This document shows positions 15,942 through 23,597 of a DNA stretch of 64,000 bases, in pieces (the stretch's first letter is position 1; the number at the start of each line of letters is the position of its first letter). The position numbers and the translations under genes are program-made. Source of the DNA: Pseudorhodoferax sp032153935 (GTDB taxonomy: Bacteria; Pseudomonadota; Gammaproteobacteria; Burkholderiales; Burkholderiaceae_C); the NCBI RefSeq assembly GCF_964253035.1, contig NZ_CAXUQL020000001.1:4340001-4404000 (forward strand). The letters are read 5' to 3'. The notes beneath the pieces are model-generated. The model worked only from the letters and a program-made list of their open reading frames with translations. It had not been told where the DNA came from and did not search any database.

Positions 15942-18037
15942 AGTTGACCCTCGCCGACCTGCTCGCCGCGCTGCGCCGCACCCGTGCCATGGCACCCGTG
16001 CTGGTGCTGGCCCTGCTGGCCATGATCATCCTGCCGATGCCGCCGCTGGCGCTGGACGTGCTGTTCACGTTCAACATCGTGCTGTCGGTGATCGTGATCC
16101 TGGTGGCGGTGTCGGTGCAGCGGCCGCTGGATTTCTCGGTCTTCCCGACCATCATCCTGGCGACCACGCTGCTGCGGCTGGCACTGAACGTGGCCTCCAC
16201 GCGCGTGGTGCTGCTGCACGGCCACGAAGGCACGCATGCGGCCGGCCAGGTGATCGAATCCTTCGGCAACGTGGTGATCGGCGGCAACTTCGTGGTCGGG
16301 CTGGTGGTGTTCATCATCCTCATGATCATCAACTTCATCGTGGTGACCAAGGGCGCGGAACGCATCTCCGAGGTGTCGGCCCGCTTCACGCTGGACGCGC
16401 TGCCCGGCAAGCAGATGGCCATCGACGCCGACCTCAACGCGGGTTTGATCAACCAGGAGAAGGCGCAGCTGCGCCGGCGCGAGGTGGCGTCGGAGGCCGA
16501 TTTCTACGGCGCCATGGACGGTGCCAGCAAGTTCGTGCGCGGCGACGCCATCGCCGGCATCCTGATCCTTTTGATCAACATGGTCGGCGGGGTCGCCATC
16601 GGCGCGGTGATGCACGACCTCTCGTTCGGCGAGGCCTTCCGCACCTATGCGCTGCTGACCATCGGCGACGGCCTGGTGGCGCAGATCCCGGCGCTGCTGC
16701 TGTCGTCCGCCGCGGCCATCGTGGTCACGCGCGTGAGCGACGCGGGCGATCTGCAGAACCAGATCGGCCAGCAGTTGCTGGCCTCGCCGCAGGCCCTGTA
16801 CAGCGCGGCCGCCCTGATGCTGGTGCTGGGCCTGATCCCGGGCATGCCCTGGGCCAGCTTCATCGGTTTTGCCGCGGTGCTGACCTATGTGGCCTGGCGC
16901 CTGGCCAAGCGCCAGGCCCTGCCAAAGGAGGGCACCGACGCCGGTGCGCTGGGCGCCGCGCTGCTGACGGCCGAGCCGCCCGCCGAACTGGACTGGCGCA
17001 GCCTGCCGCGCGTGGACGCGCTGACCGTGGCGCTGGGCTACCGGCTGGTGGCCATGATGGACCAGGGGCAGGGTGCGCCGCTGGTCAAGCGCCTGCAGGG
17101 CCTGCGCCAGACCATGAGCGAGAGCCTGGGCGTGCTGCTGCCGCCCGTGGGCGTGCGCGACGACCTGGGCCTCAAGCCCACGCAGTACACGGTGCTGCTG
17201 CGCGGCAGTGTGCTGGCCCGCGCCGAGCTGCAGGCCGACAGGCTCATGGCCGTGCCCTCGCCGCAGCTGTACGGCCAGGTGGACGGGGCGCCGGGCGTGG
17301 ACCCGGCCTATGGCCTGGCGGTGGTCTGGATCGATCCCGACCAGAAGGCCCATGCGCTGGGCCTGGGCTACCAGGTGGTGGACGGCCCCAGCGTGATCGC
17401 CACGCACGTGAGCAAGCTGCTGCGCGAGAACCTGCCCGAACTCTTCAACCACGAGGACGCCGGCGAGATCATGGAACGCCTGGCCGGCCAGGCGCCGCGC
17501 CTGGCCGAGGCGCTGGGCAAGGCCATGACGCACGTGCAGCTGCTCAAGGTGTTCCGCACGCTGCTGGCCGAGAACGTCTCGCTCAAGGACATCGTGCCCA
17601 TTGCCACCAGCCTGCTGGAGACCGCGGAGACGACCAAGGACCCGATCCTGCTGGCGGCCGAAGTGCGCTGCGCCGTGCGCCGCCAGATCGTCGAGCAGCT
17701 GGCCGGCCAGCGCAGCGAGCTGCAGGTGTTCAGCCTCACGGGCGACCTGGAGAACATGCTGCTGGGGGCGCTGAACCAGGCAAGGCAGGGTGGGGCGAAG
17801 GTGGCGCTGGACAACTTCCCGGTGGACCCGAATCTGCTGTCGCAACTGCAGACGCACATGCCGCTGGCGCGGGACCAGATGAAGCAGCAGGCCACGCCGC
17901 CGCTGCTGCTGGTGATGCCGCAGATCCGGCCGCTGCTGGCGCGTTATGCGCGGCTGTTTGCGCCGGGGCTGGCGGTGCTCTCGTACAACGAGATTCCGGA
18001 GCAGCGGGAGGTGAGCATTGTGGGGACGGTGGGGTAG
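15938..18037 (+). CDS. flhA: Flagellar export platform protein FlhA
   Basis: FlhA is the large export-platform protein. Eight membrane helices fill the first 330 residues, followed by a cytoplasmic nonameric ring domain that docks chaperone-cargo complexes. The 699-residue product carries the family signature ATTLLRLALNVASTRVVLL and the cytoplasmic FHIPEP-loop region (GAERISEVSARFTLDALPGK). Length is normal. Its ATG overlaps the flhB stop. It is the last gene of the plus-strand flagellar run; beyond it base composition changes and the accessory region begins. Confidence 0.96.
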   Translation: MKLTLADLLAALRRTRAMAPVLVLALLAMIILPMPPLALDVLFTFNIVLSVIVILVAVSVQRPLDFSVFPTIILATTLLRLALNVASTRVVLLHGHEGTHAAGQVIESFGNVVIGGNFVVGLVVFIILMIINFIVVTKGAERISEVSARFTLDALPGKQMAIDADLNAGLINQEKAQLRRREVASEADFYGAMDGASKFVRGDAIAGILILLINMVGGVAIGAVMHDLSFGEAFRTYALLTIGDGLVAQIPALLLSSAAAIVVTRVSDAGDLQNQIGQQLLASPQALYSAAALMLVLGLIPGMPWASFIGFAAVLTYVAWRLAKRQALPKEGTDAGALGAALLTAEPPAELDWRSLPRVDALTVALGYRLVAMMDQGQGAPLVKRLQGLRQTMSESLGVLLPPVGVRDDLGLKPTQYTVLLRGSVLARAELQADRLMAVPSPQLYGQVDGAPGVDPAYGLAVVWIDPDQKAHALGLGYQVVDGPSVIATHVSKLLRENLPELFNHEDAGEIMERLAGQAPRLAEALGKAMTHVQLLKVFRTLLAENVSLKDIVPIATSLLETAETTKDPILLAAEVRCAVRRQIVEQLAGQRSELQVFSLTGDLENMLLGALNQARQGGAKVALDNFPVDPNLLSQLQTHMPLARDQMKQQATPPLLLVMPQIRPLLARYARLFAPGLAVLSYNEIPEQREVSIVGTVG

Positions 18038-18248
18038 GGAGAAGGGCGGCTCTTGGCGTCCGCAATGCTGAGGAAAATCTGATGGCGAAATTTGTAACCG
18101 CTGCGGGTTTTGTCCCATTTTTTTGTAGGGTGTTGGCCAGTGCTTTACAGCTGAAATGGCCTAGATTCAAAGACTTGCAGCAGCCGATGTGTACTGTGTT
18201 ATCCCGCATGCGAGGTGTTATCCGGTGGTGGGTTGCGTGATATATCAA

Positions 18249-18255
18249 ATTAGAC
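18249..18255 (+). other. Possible left boundary of the cassette array (attC/attI-like core)
   Basis: ATTAGAC lies 16 bp before the ATG of the first accessory ORF and differs by one base from the GTTRRRY core where integron cassettes join. The short leader before the ATG is typical of a cassette. On its own this 7-mer is weak evidence. Confidence 0.3.
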
Positions 18256-18270
18256 AGCGCAGGGAGTCCT

Positions 18271-18789
18271 ATGCAGCTGAGATTTCCTGAGTCTGAGATT
18301 GCCGATTGGGCCAGCCAATACGCCTATCCACGCAAGGAGTCGGAGCTTTTGTCATTGTGCGGAGCCATCCAGCAACAGGGTCACCTTACAAAATCTCAAC
18401 TCGCACTACTCGCGCAATGGAAATCTCCCCGTAGTGCACCTCGGGTAGCAAGCAACTCCGATCAGTACGTGCAGGAGATTACGGGTTTTGCTCTGCGTGC
18501 CAAAGATGAGCGTTCGCGCATCGAGGCTCTGACGCTACTGGACGGAGTTCTTTGGCCAACTGCGTCAGTAGTTCTTCACCTTTTTCACGCGGAGCCATAT
18601 CCTATATTGGATTACCGGGCCGTCTGGTCTGTCCAAGCGAGAAAGCCGCAGTTCTACACCTTCCCGTTCTGGTGGCAGTACGTCAAATTCTGCCGTAGCG
18701 TGGCAGCCAACTCAGACACGGACATGCGCACACTTGACCGTGCGTTATGGCAGTTCTCAAAGATCAACCAGCCCAAGAGCGCGGTCTAA
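18271..18789 (+). CDS. Hypothetical protein, first cassette ORF
   Basis: I do not recognise this 172-residue protein. It is soluble, with no signal peptide or membrane segment. The second half is rich in aromatic residues (EPYPILDYRAVWSVQ, YTFPFWWQYVKFCRSV, LDRALWQFSK), a pattern faintly like helix-hairpin-helix DNA glycosylase-type folds, but that is only an impression. GGGAG lies 7 nt upstream of the ATG. It is AT-richer than the flagellar genes before it, and an attC-like site follows within 5 bp of its coding end. Together these mark it as an integron gene cassette. Confidence 0.6.
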   Translation: MQLRFPESEIADWASQYAYPRKESELLSLCGAIQQQGHLTKSQLALLAQWKSPRSAPRVASNSDQYVQEITGFALRAKDERSRIEALTLLDGVLWPTASVVLHLFHAEPYPILDYRAVWSVQARKPQFYTFPFWWQYVKFCRSVAANSDTDMRTLDRALWQFSKINQPKSAV

Positions 18790-18844
18790 AAAATTCATTC
18801 AAGCCGAAGCCGCTTCGCGGATCGGCTTAATTCAGGCATTCGGC
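18784..18844 (+). repeat. attC-like recombination site, aadA type
   Basis: This 61-bp imperfect palindrome closely matches, base by base from memory, the attC of aadA resistance cassettes. The left core is GTCTAAA, then AATTCATTCAAGCCG, a central GCCGCTTCGCGG, and CGGCTTAATTCAGGC on the right. The outer cores are worn: GTCTAAA instead of GTCTAAC, and ATTCGGC instead of GTTRRRY. It starts inside the end of the preceding ORF, as attC sites often do. The degenerate right core may make it a poor substrate today. Confidence 0.8.
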
Positions 18845-18863
18845 TCTCTTTTAACGGCTTCTC

Positions 18864-19502
18864 ATGATGAGTCCTGAAGAACTAGTCCAGCAAAAAAATG
18901 TTGAGTTCTACGCGGCAGGAGTGAACGCCTGGTATAACACTTCACTCGAGCACGACAAAAGTATTTTCTCCCTTTCGGCAGGGGGGATCGGCCTGCTCAT
19001 TACGCTAATCACCACAATTGGTTTGTCTTCAGCTTGGCTTAAGTTTCTTTATATAGCTGCCATTGTTTGCTTTCTATCCAGCCTCATCTCTGTTCTTGTA
19101 ATATTTCGTCGCAACCGAAAGCATATTGAGAACGTCTTCGTAAATACGCAACCGGCTGAAGACGCTTTGCTCAAAGCACTGGACCTCACAGCAATAGTCG
19201 CATTTGGCACAGGTGCAGCTTTTGCATCTGCCATAGGTGTTTCAGTAGCCTTTATGCCAACCAAGGAAGCAGATATGTCCTCAGATCAGAAGAAGCAGTC
19301 ATCACAACCTAGTCCCGCACTTGAGAGCTTCAACGGGATTAAGAATCTTCAACCGCGTCAAGACTTCACCAAGAGCTTCAATGGCATTGGGAATTTGCAG
19401 CCACAACCCACTGCCAGTGCACCCGTCACGCAATCAGCTCCTGCCCCCGCACCCGTAGCGCCATCCCCCGCTTCGTCCGGTACAGCACCAAATCTAAAGT
19501 AG
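18864..19502 (+). CDS. Predicted three-helix membrane protein with a Pro-rich tail, cassette ORF
   Basis: An unrecognised 212-residue protein. Three membrane helices are predicted near residues 36-54, 60-82 and 108-131, after a short amphipathic N-terminus (NVEFYAAGVNAWYNTSLEHD). The tail from about 135 is polar and Pro/Ala-rich. It contains a duplicated decapeptide, SFNGIKNLQP at 155-164 and SFNGIGNLQP at 171-180. No signal peptide or enzyme motif is seen. The DNA is clearly AT-richer than the flanking chromosome. It starts 20 bp after the aadA-type attC, as a cassette ORF would. Small membrane proteins of this kind can be effectors, but no function is shown. Confidence 0.6.
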   Translation: MMSPEELVQQKNVEFYAAGVNAWYNTSLEHDKSIFSLSAGGIGLLITLITTIGLSSAWLKFLYIAAIVCFLSSLISVLVIFRRNRKHIENVFVNTQPAEDALLKALDLTAIVAFGTGAAFASAIGVSVAFMPTKEADMSSDQKKQSSQPSPALESFNGIKNLQPRQDFTKSFNGIGNLQPQPTASAPVTQSAPAPAPVAPSPASSGTAPNLK

Positions 19503-19538
19503 GTCACTTTTTCGCATCGCCTGCGACTTCGATCACCA

Positions 19539-19607
19539 GCCTAATTGGTTGTTTAATAAAACGTCTACAGCTTCGCTGGTAGCAGCCTGTTAACGCGGGC
19601 GCTAGTC
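19539..19607 (+). repeat. Possible degenerate attC site
   Basis: A 69-bp stretch between the membrane-protein ORF and the ATPase ORF has attC-like order: GCCTAAT at the left, a 6-bp spacer, GTTTAAT, a central hairpin (CTACAGC TTCG CTGGTAG), GTTAAC, a 6-bp spacer and GCTAGTC at the right. The outer cores pair only in part. Its position between two cassette-like ORFs supports the reading, but the match is weak. Confidence 0.4.
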
Positions 19608-19636
19608 ACCCTTGACACGCACGTCCATCTCGCCCT

Positions 19637-20950
19637 ATGTACCAATACGACCAACGCCCTGGCACCCGTATCTCAGATGCTAGCGCAACGCTGATGCAGT
19701 CCATTCGTGACTCCGAATACGTCGTGCTTGTTGGGCGAAATAACTGCGGCAAGTCATGGTTACTGAAAACTTTAACTCAGTCGTGGGGACAAAATGCATC
19801 TTATTTGGGCCCTGCGCGCTACCAGAACTTCAATCTGCTGGGCTACTACACGCCGAACCGAAATCGGCTTAGCGAACGGTGGCGGCAATTCAACCAGCAA
19901 TGGAGCGCGCAACACGAAAATCTGGACAACTCACCGGTCAACCTTCAGCAAGCGATCTCCGAACTGTCAGACCCACAACGAGAGCACCTTGTTGAGATCA
20001 TTCGCCTGCTGCTGGGAGTTACGCTTGAGATCAAAAGCACCGTCGAGAACAACTCAATGGCGCAGAAGTACATCTCAGTTGGCGGCCACAACATCTCGTA
20101 CACAAGCTCCGGCTTCCGTCTGATCGCGACTTTGGTGACGAGTCTGCTAGGAACAGATTACGACACGTTCCTGATTGACGAGCCAGAGCTTGGAATTAGC
20201 CCAGAAGCTCAAGGTCAACTCGCTGACTTTCTTTTCGATAGGGAGCACCGTCGGCGCTACTTCTCGCATATTAAGACAATCGTCTTTGCCACGCACTCCA
20301 CCGTTTTCCTAGACAGAAGAAGACTGCAGAGCAACTACACAGTAACGAAAGCTGGCGACGAGATTTTCCTTGCACGTGTCGAAACGCAAGCCGAGTTCAA
20401 TCGGGTGCATTTTTTCCTACTCGGGAACCGGTTCGAAACACTGTACTTGCCTTCGATAATTGTCTTGGTAGAAGGTAAGACGGACGACAAGTTCATCTCC
20501 AAGGCCCTCGCACTTCGGTACCCGTATGCACAAGTAAGCGTTATCCCTGCAAACTCAGACGATCGCATCAAGGAAGTACTGTCCGTCGCGAAGGGCCTGT
20601 TCACGGATTTACAGCGAAGCCCATACAGAGATCGAATTTTCGTTGTCCTTGACTCTGTGCACTCGGCAACCCTTCCGGATCAACTCGTGCGCATGGGCTT
20701 GCCTGCCGAAAATATAGTCAAGTGGCCAAAGAACGGGATTGAACACTACTATCCTCCCGAGATCATCGACTCTATCTACGGAGCTGGCGAGGAACTTGCT
20801 ATTGACGCCGACAGAATTTCACGAAACGCAATCACTTATACAAAAAACGAACTAGCCGAGAGGGTTCTGCTGCAAATGACTCCGGGAACAGAAATGCATA
20901 TGGTGTTTGAGGAGAAACTACTCGCACTCATTGATGCGAAAGCCGCCTAA
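19637..20950 (+). CDS. OLD-like AAA ATPase with Toprim-like C-terminal domain, candidate defence gene
   Basis: A 437-residue protein with an ABC-type ATPase core. Walker A GRNNCGKS lies at 33-40, a signature-like SSGFRLIAT near 156, Walker B FLIDEPELG near 179 and the switch histidine ATHSTV near 218. It continues into a Toprim-like domain with LVEGKTDDKF near 277 and VVLDSVHS near 335. This ATPase-Toprim order is that of OLD-family (overcoming lysogenization defect) nucleases, which include phage-defence proteins such as GajA. The second acidic residue of the Toprim DxD is not seen (DSV), so nuclease activity is uncertain. No gajB-like helicase or reverse transcriptase adjoins. It is flanked by attC-like sequences. 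Confidence 0.75.
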   Translation: MYQYDQRPGTRISDASATLMQSIRDSEYVVLVGRNNCGKSWLLKTLTQSWGQNASYLGPARYQNFNLLGYYTPNRNRLSERWRQFNQQWSAQHENLDNSPVNLQQAISELSDPQREHLVEIIRLLLGVTLEIKSTVENNSMAQKYISVGGHNISYTSSGFRLIATLVTSLLGTDYDTFLIDEPELGISPEAQGQLADFLFDREHRRRYFSHIKTIVFATHSTVFLDRRRLQSNYTVTKAGDEIFLARVETQAEFNRVHFFLLGNRFETLYLPSIIVLVEGKTDDKFISKALALRYPYAQVSVIPANSDDRIKEVLSVAKGLFTDLQRSPYRDRIFVVLDSVHSATLPDQLVRMGLPAENIVKWPKNGIEHYYPPEIIDSIYGAGEELAIDADRISRNAITYTKNELAERVLLQMTPGTEMHMVFEEKLLALIDAKAA

Positions 20951-21031
20951 ACCTTTAGTCAAGTAGGCCGTTTGTACGCATCTCGTCACCCCGGCCTTTT
21001 TGGCCGCCGCAGATGATACCTGAAGTAGACC
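20945..21031 (+). repeat. Very degenerate attC-like spacer with a hairpin
   Basis: The spacer after the ATPase ORF begins with GCCTAAA overlapping its stop codon, holds a GGCC-TTTTT-GGCC hairpin near 20992-21004 and ends with GTAGACC. It occupies the place where an attC is expected, but the cores do not pair well. The hairpin could equally act as a weak terminator. Confidence 0.25.
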
Positions 21032-21062
21032 TCGAAAAATGGCGTACCCGTGGAAGAACACC

Positions 21063-22001
21063 ATGAATATAACTGCATCATTCAAAGCTGCATGGAGATG
21101 GCTCGACAGGAAGGTGCGATTATCCACTCGATGGAAATGGGCTGTCCGCCATTCGTGCAAGAAGTGCATTCTGTTTGGCGTCTTGTTTCCCGTGGCTTTC
21201 ATAGTTCTGTGGGCGCTCGTATGGATCATCATCGGCCCGCATGGCGACGCAGGCTCACGAAGTGGCGAAGGCGCAAAGCATCAGTTAAATTTCATCTCGG
21301 CCCGAGTCGGTATTTCTCTTATAGTCATCATTTCGGCAATATACTTTGTCAGTATCATGGCAGCTGCCGCGCGAGTCGATCAGAGCCAAACAAATATGCT
21401 AGTTTGCCTATTTGGCTTTGCGTTCTTCCTCACGCTAACTCTCGGGGTCTATGCAGTTACGAGCGGAGACCTGGTCGCCGGTGTTTTCTCGGATGCACCT
21501 GTGGGAAGGCTGCTGAAGTTTTTGGTGACGGAGGTCCTGAATCTGAAGGCGAGCTTCGGCATAGCCGTCGCGCCCTTCTTCTTGCTCGTTGCTCCTCAAC
21601 TCCTTTCATTCGCCATTCTCGGTCCGATGGGCTACGCCACTCCCCTTCGCTTGGGGCGTGGAATTGTTAAGTTCATGTTGGGGGCCATTACTAAGGGTTT
21701 GCTCACATGTGCCGCCGTGGTGCTCGCCGTCCAACTTCTTGTGGTGAGCAACGATTGGCCCGGGAGCCAAGCGTCGTCCACGATGGGAGTTATTGGAGTT
21801 GCAGCCTTAATGATGGTCGGAGCCGCGGCGATTTGTTGGGTTTGGGCGGAAGTCAACGCAGGCTTGGCTACATCAGAGCTTGGTGCCGTGACAGCTTGCG
21901 TTGGCCGGAATTCCAGGCGACGAAAGATTCTCAATGGGAACGCGAAGCTGGAAAACTCGGCTTCGGTGATGACGTCTTCTAAGCCCGAACCTTTGATTTG
22001 A
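21063..22001 (+). CDS. Polytopic membrane protein of unknown function, cassette ORF
   Basis: An unrecognised 312-residue protein with about six or seven predicted membrane helices, including LFGVLFPVAFIVLWALVWII, VGISLIVIISAIYFVSIMAA, MLVCLFGFAFFLTLTLGVYA and MGVIGVAALMMVGAAAICWV. A basic N-terminus (WRWLDRKVRLSTRWKW) suggests the N-terminus is inside. The C-terminus is short and polar. ATG 21063 is preferred because GGAAG lies 6 nt upstream; ATG 21039 is in frame but lacks a site. The last codons run into an attC site, typical of an integron cassette. No transport-family motif was recognised. Confidence 0.6.
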   Translation: MNITASFKAAWRWLDRKVRLSTRWKWAVRHSCKKCILFGVLFPVAFIVLWALVWIIIGPHGDAGSRSGEGAKHQLNFISARVGISLIVIISAIYFVSIMAAAARVDQSQTNMLVCLFGFAFFLTLTLGVYAVTSGDLVAGVFSDAPVGRLLKFLVTEVLNLKASFGIAVAPFFLLVAPQLLSFAILGPMGYATPLRLGRGIVKFMLGAITKGLLTCAAVVLAVQLLVVSNDWPGSQASSTMGVIGVAALMMVGAAAICWVWAEVNAGLATSELGAVTACVGRNSRRRKILNGNAKLENSASVMTSSKPEPLI

Positions 22002-22053
22002 GCGGCAAAGCAAACCAGGCAGCTTTGCTTTCCTTGCGGGCTAAACGTTAGAC
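21984..22053 (+). repeat. attC-like recombination site with intact GTTAGAC core
   Basis: A 70-bp imperfect palindrome at the end of the polytopic membrane-protein ORF. The right core, GTTAGAC at 22047-22053, fits GTTRRRY perfectly. The left core CCCGAAC is partly matching. Between them are TTTGATTTGAGCGGC and CTTGCGGGCTAAAC as outer arms, and an inner inverted repeat GGCAAAGC/GCTTTGCT. Length and layout are normal for attC. Confidence 0.65.
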
Positions 22054-22154
22054 CTCCAAGAGACGGGAAAATCCGAAGATAACGAAGTACCTATAGCTCG
22101 GCGATGAACCGCCCCGTATTTTGAGGAGGCTCCAACTTTTGAGAGGATGGAGCC

Positions 22155-22478
22155 ATGAGGAAGTCAGTGAAGTTTTCGCCCGAGGTACGCGAGCGCGCCG
22201 TGCGCATGGTGTTCGAGCACCGCGGTGAGTACGAGTCGCAGTGGGCGGCGGTGGTGTCGATTGCCGGCAAGATCGGCAGCACGCCGCAGACGCTGCTGAA
22301 CTGGGTGCGCCAACAAGAGCGTGACACGGGCCAGCGCGAGGGCGTGACCACGACGCAGACGCAGCGCATGAAGGAGCTTGAAAGGGAGAACCGCGAGCTG
22401 CGCAAGGCCAACGAGATCCTGAAGCTGGCCAGCGCGTTTTTCGCCCAGGCGGAGCTCGACCGCCGGCTGAAGTCGTGA
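22155..22478 (+). CDS. IS3-family transposase OrfA
   Basis: A 107-residue DNA-binding subunit. It has a helix-turn-helix (FSPEVRERAVRMVFEH, GSTPQTLLNWVRQQE) and a leucine-zipper-like helix (MKELERENRELRKANEILKL) that dimerises. OrfA lies in the frame before orfB and ends 4 bases into it. In IS3 elements a -1 frameshift near the end of orfA makes the OrfAB transposase; a run of five T residues near 22437-22441 is a possible slippery site. Confidence 0.92.
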   Translation: MRKSVKFSPEVRERAVRMVFEHRGEYESQWAAVVSIAGKIGSTPQTLLNWVRQQERDTGQREGVTTTQTQRMKELERENRELRKANEILKLASAFFAQAELDRRLKS

Positions 22479-23380
22479 AGGCGTTCATCGACGCGCATCG
22501 CGCCGCGCACGGGGTCGAGCCGATCTGCAGGGCACTGCAGGTCGCCCCGTCGGCGTACCGGCGCCATGCGGCCCGCCAGCGCCACCCCGAGCTGCTGTGC
22601 GCCCGCGCGAAACGCGATGCGGTGCTGATGCCGCAGATCGAGCGCGTGTGGCAATCGAACCTGCGGGTCTACGGCGCCGACAAGGTCTGGCACCAGTTGC
22701 AGCGCGAGGGCGTCACGGTGGCCCGCTGCACCGTGGAACGACTCATGCGCCACATGGGTCTGCGCGGCGTGATGCGTGGCAAGGCCGCACGCACCACGAT
22801 CAGCGACGCCAAAGCGCCTTGCCCGCTGGACCGGGTCAATCGCCAGTTCAACGCGCAGCGGCCCAACCAGCTTTGGGTGTCGGACTTCACGTACGTGTCC
22901 ACCTGGCAAGGCTGGCTGTACGTGGCCTTCGTCGTGGACGTGTTTGCGCGGCGCATCGTGGGCTGGCGCACGAGCAGCTCCATGCGGACGGACTTCGTGT
23001 TGGGCGCACTGGAGCAGGCGCTGTACGACCGTCGTCCGCAGCGCGAAGATGCCCTTGTGTGCCACTCCGACCGCGGATCGCAGTACGTCAGCATCCGCTA
23101 CACCGAACGGCTTGCCGAGGCCGGCATCGAGCCCTCCGTGGGCAGCAAGGGCGACTCCTACGACAACGCGCTGGCCGAGACCATCAATGGGCTGTACAAG
23201 GCCGAAGTCATCCATCGGCGCAGTGCGTGGAAGACCAAGGAATCGGTAGAGCTGGCGACGCTGCAATGGGTGGCCTGGTTCAACCACCAGCGCCTGCTCG
23301 AACCCATCGGGTACGTGCCACCGGCCGAGTTCGAGGCCAACTACTATCGAACTCTTGAGCAGCAGGCCATGTCGGCCTGA
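22475..23380 (+). CDS. IS3-family transposase OrfB (DDE integrase domain)
   Basis: A 301-residue catalytic subunit with an HTH_21-like N-terminal part and an rve integrase core. The DDE triad is visible: Asp in LWVSDFTYVS, Asp in VCHSDRGSQYVS and Glu in DNALAETINGLYKAE. The GTG at 22475 overlaps the orfA stop, but in the family it is mainly read as the OrfAB fusion after a frameshift. The frame is uninterrupted and both ends of the element are present, so it may be active. Confidence 0.92.
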   Translation: MKAFIDAHRAAHGVEPICRALQVAPSAYRRHAARQRHPELLCARAKRDAVLMPQIERVWQSNLRVYGADKVWHQLQREGVTVARCTVERLMRHMGLRGVMRGKAARTTISDAKAPCPLDRVNRQFNAQRPNQLWVSDFTYVSTWQGWLYVAFVVDVFARRIVGWRTSSSMRTDFVLGALEQALYDRRPQREDALVCHSDRGSQYVSIRYTERLAEAGIEPSVGSKGDSYDNALAETINGLYKAEVIHRRSAWKTKESVELATLQWVAWFNHQRLLEPIGYVPPAEFEANYYRTLEQQAMSA

Positions 23381-23597
23381 CTCAAGCCAACGGGCCTCCG
23401 CGAATTCCGGGGCGGTTCAGCGGCCTCAAATCGGAAGTGCAACACCCCTTGAAGGGTGATCGCACAACGACGCAGAACCCATCGTTCCGGCGGACTGCCT
23501 TCGGCAGCTGCTGAATTCAAACTGAATCGCTTCTAGGTCTGAGCTGCCCAGTTAGGACGGCCACGTTGCCGACCAACCTCAACCCCCACCAGACCCC

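Larger units (their letters stand above)
22105..23419 (+). mobile_element. IS3-family insertion sequence (IS51-like group), complete
   Basis: A 1315-bp element bounded by inverted repeats: the left end TGAACCGCCCCG is matched exactly by CGGGGCGGTTCA at the right end, with partial matching (GGAGGC) further in. It carries the two overlapping frames orfA and orfB of IS3 elements. Flanking bases are GCGA (left) and GCGG (right), so a clean target duplication is not seen. It is inserted just beyond the last attC-like site. Confidence 0.92.

Noticed and set aside
20985..21010. Strong terminator after the OLD-like ATPase
   Set aside because: The GGCC-TTTTT-GGCC hairpin has only a 4-bp stem and no following T run, so it is kept only as part of the degenerate spacer.
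23420..23597. A further attC site (GTTAGGA at about 23551-23557) after the IS
   Set aside because: The core has a wrong last base and no matching left core or palindromic arms could be found; only a short hairpin is present.
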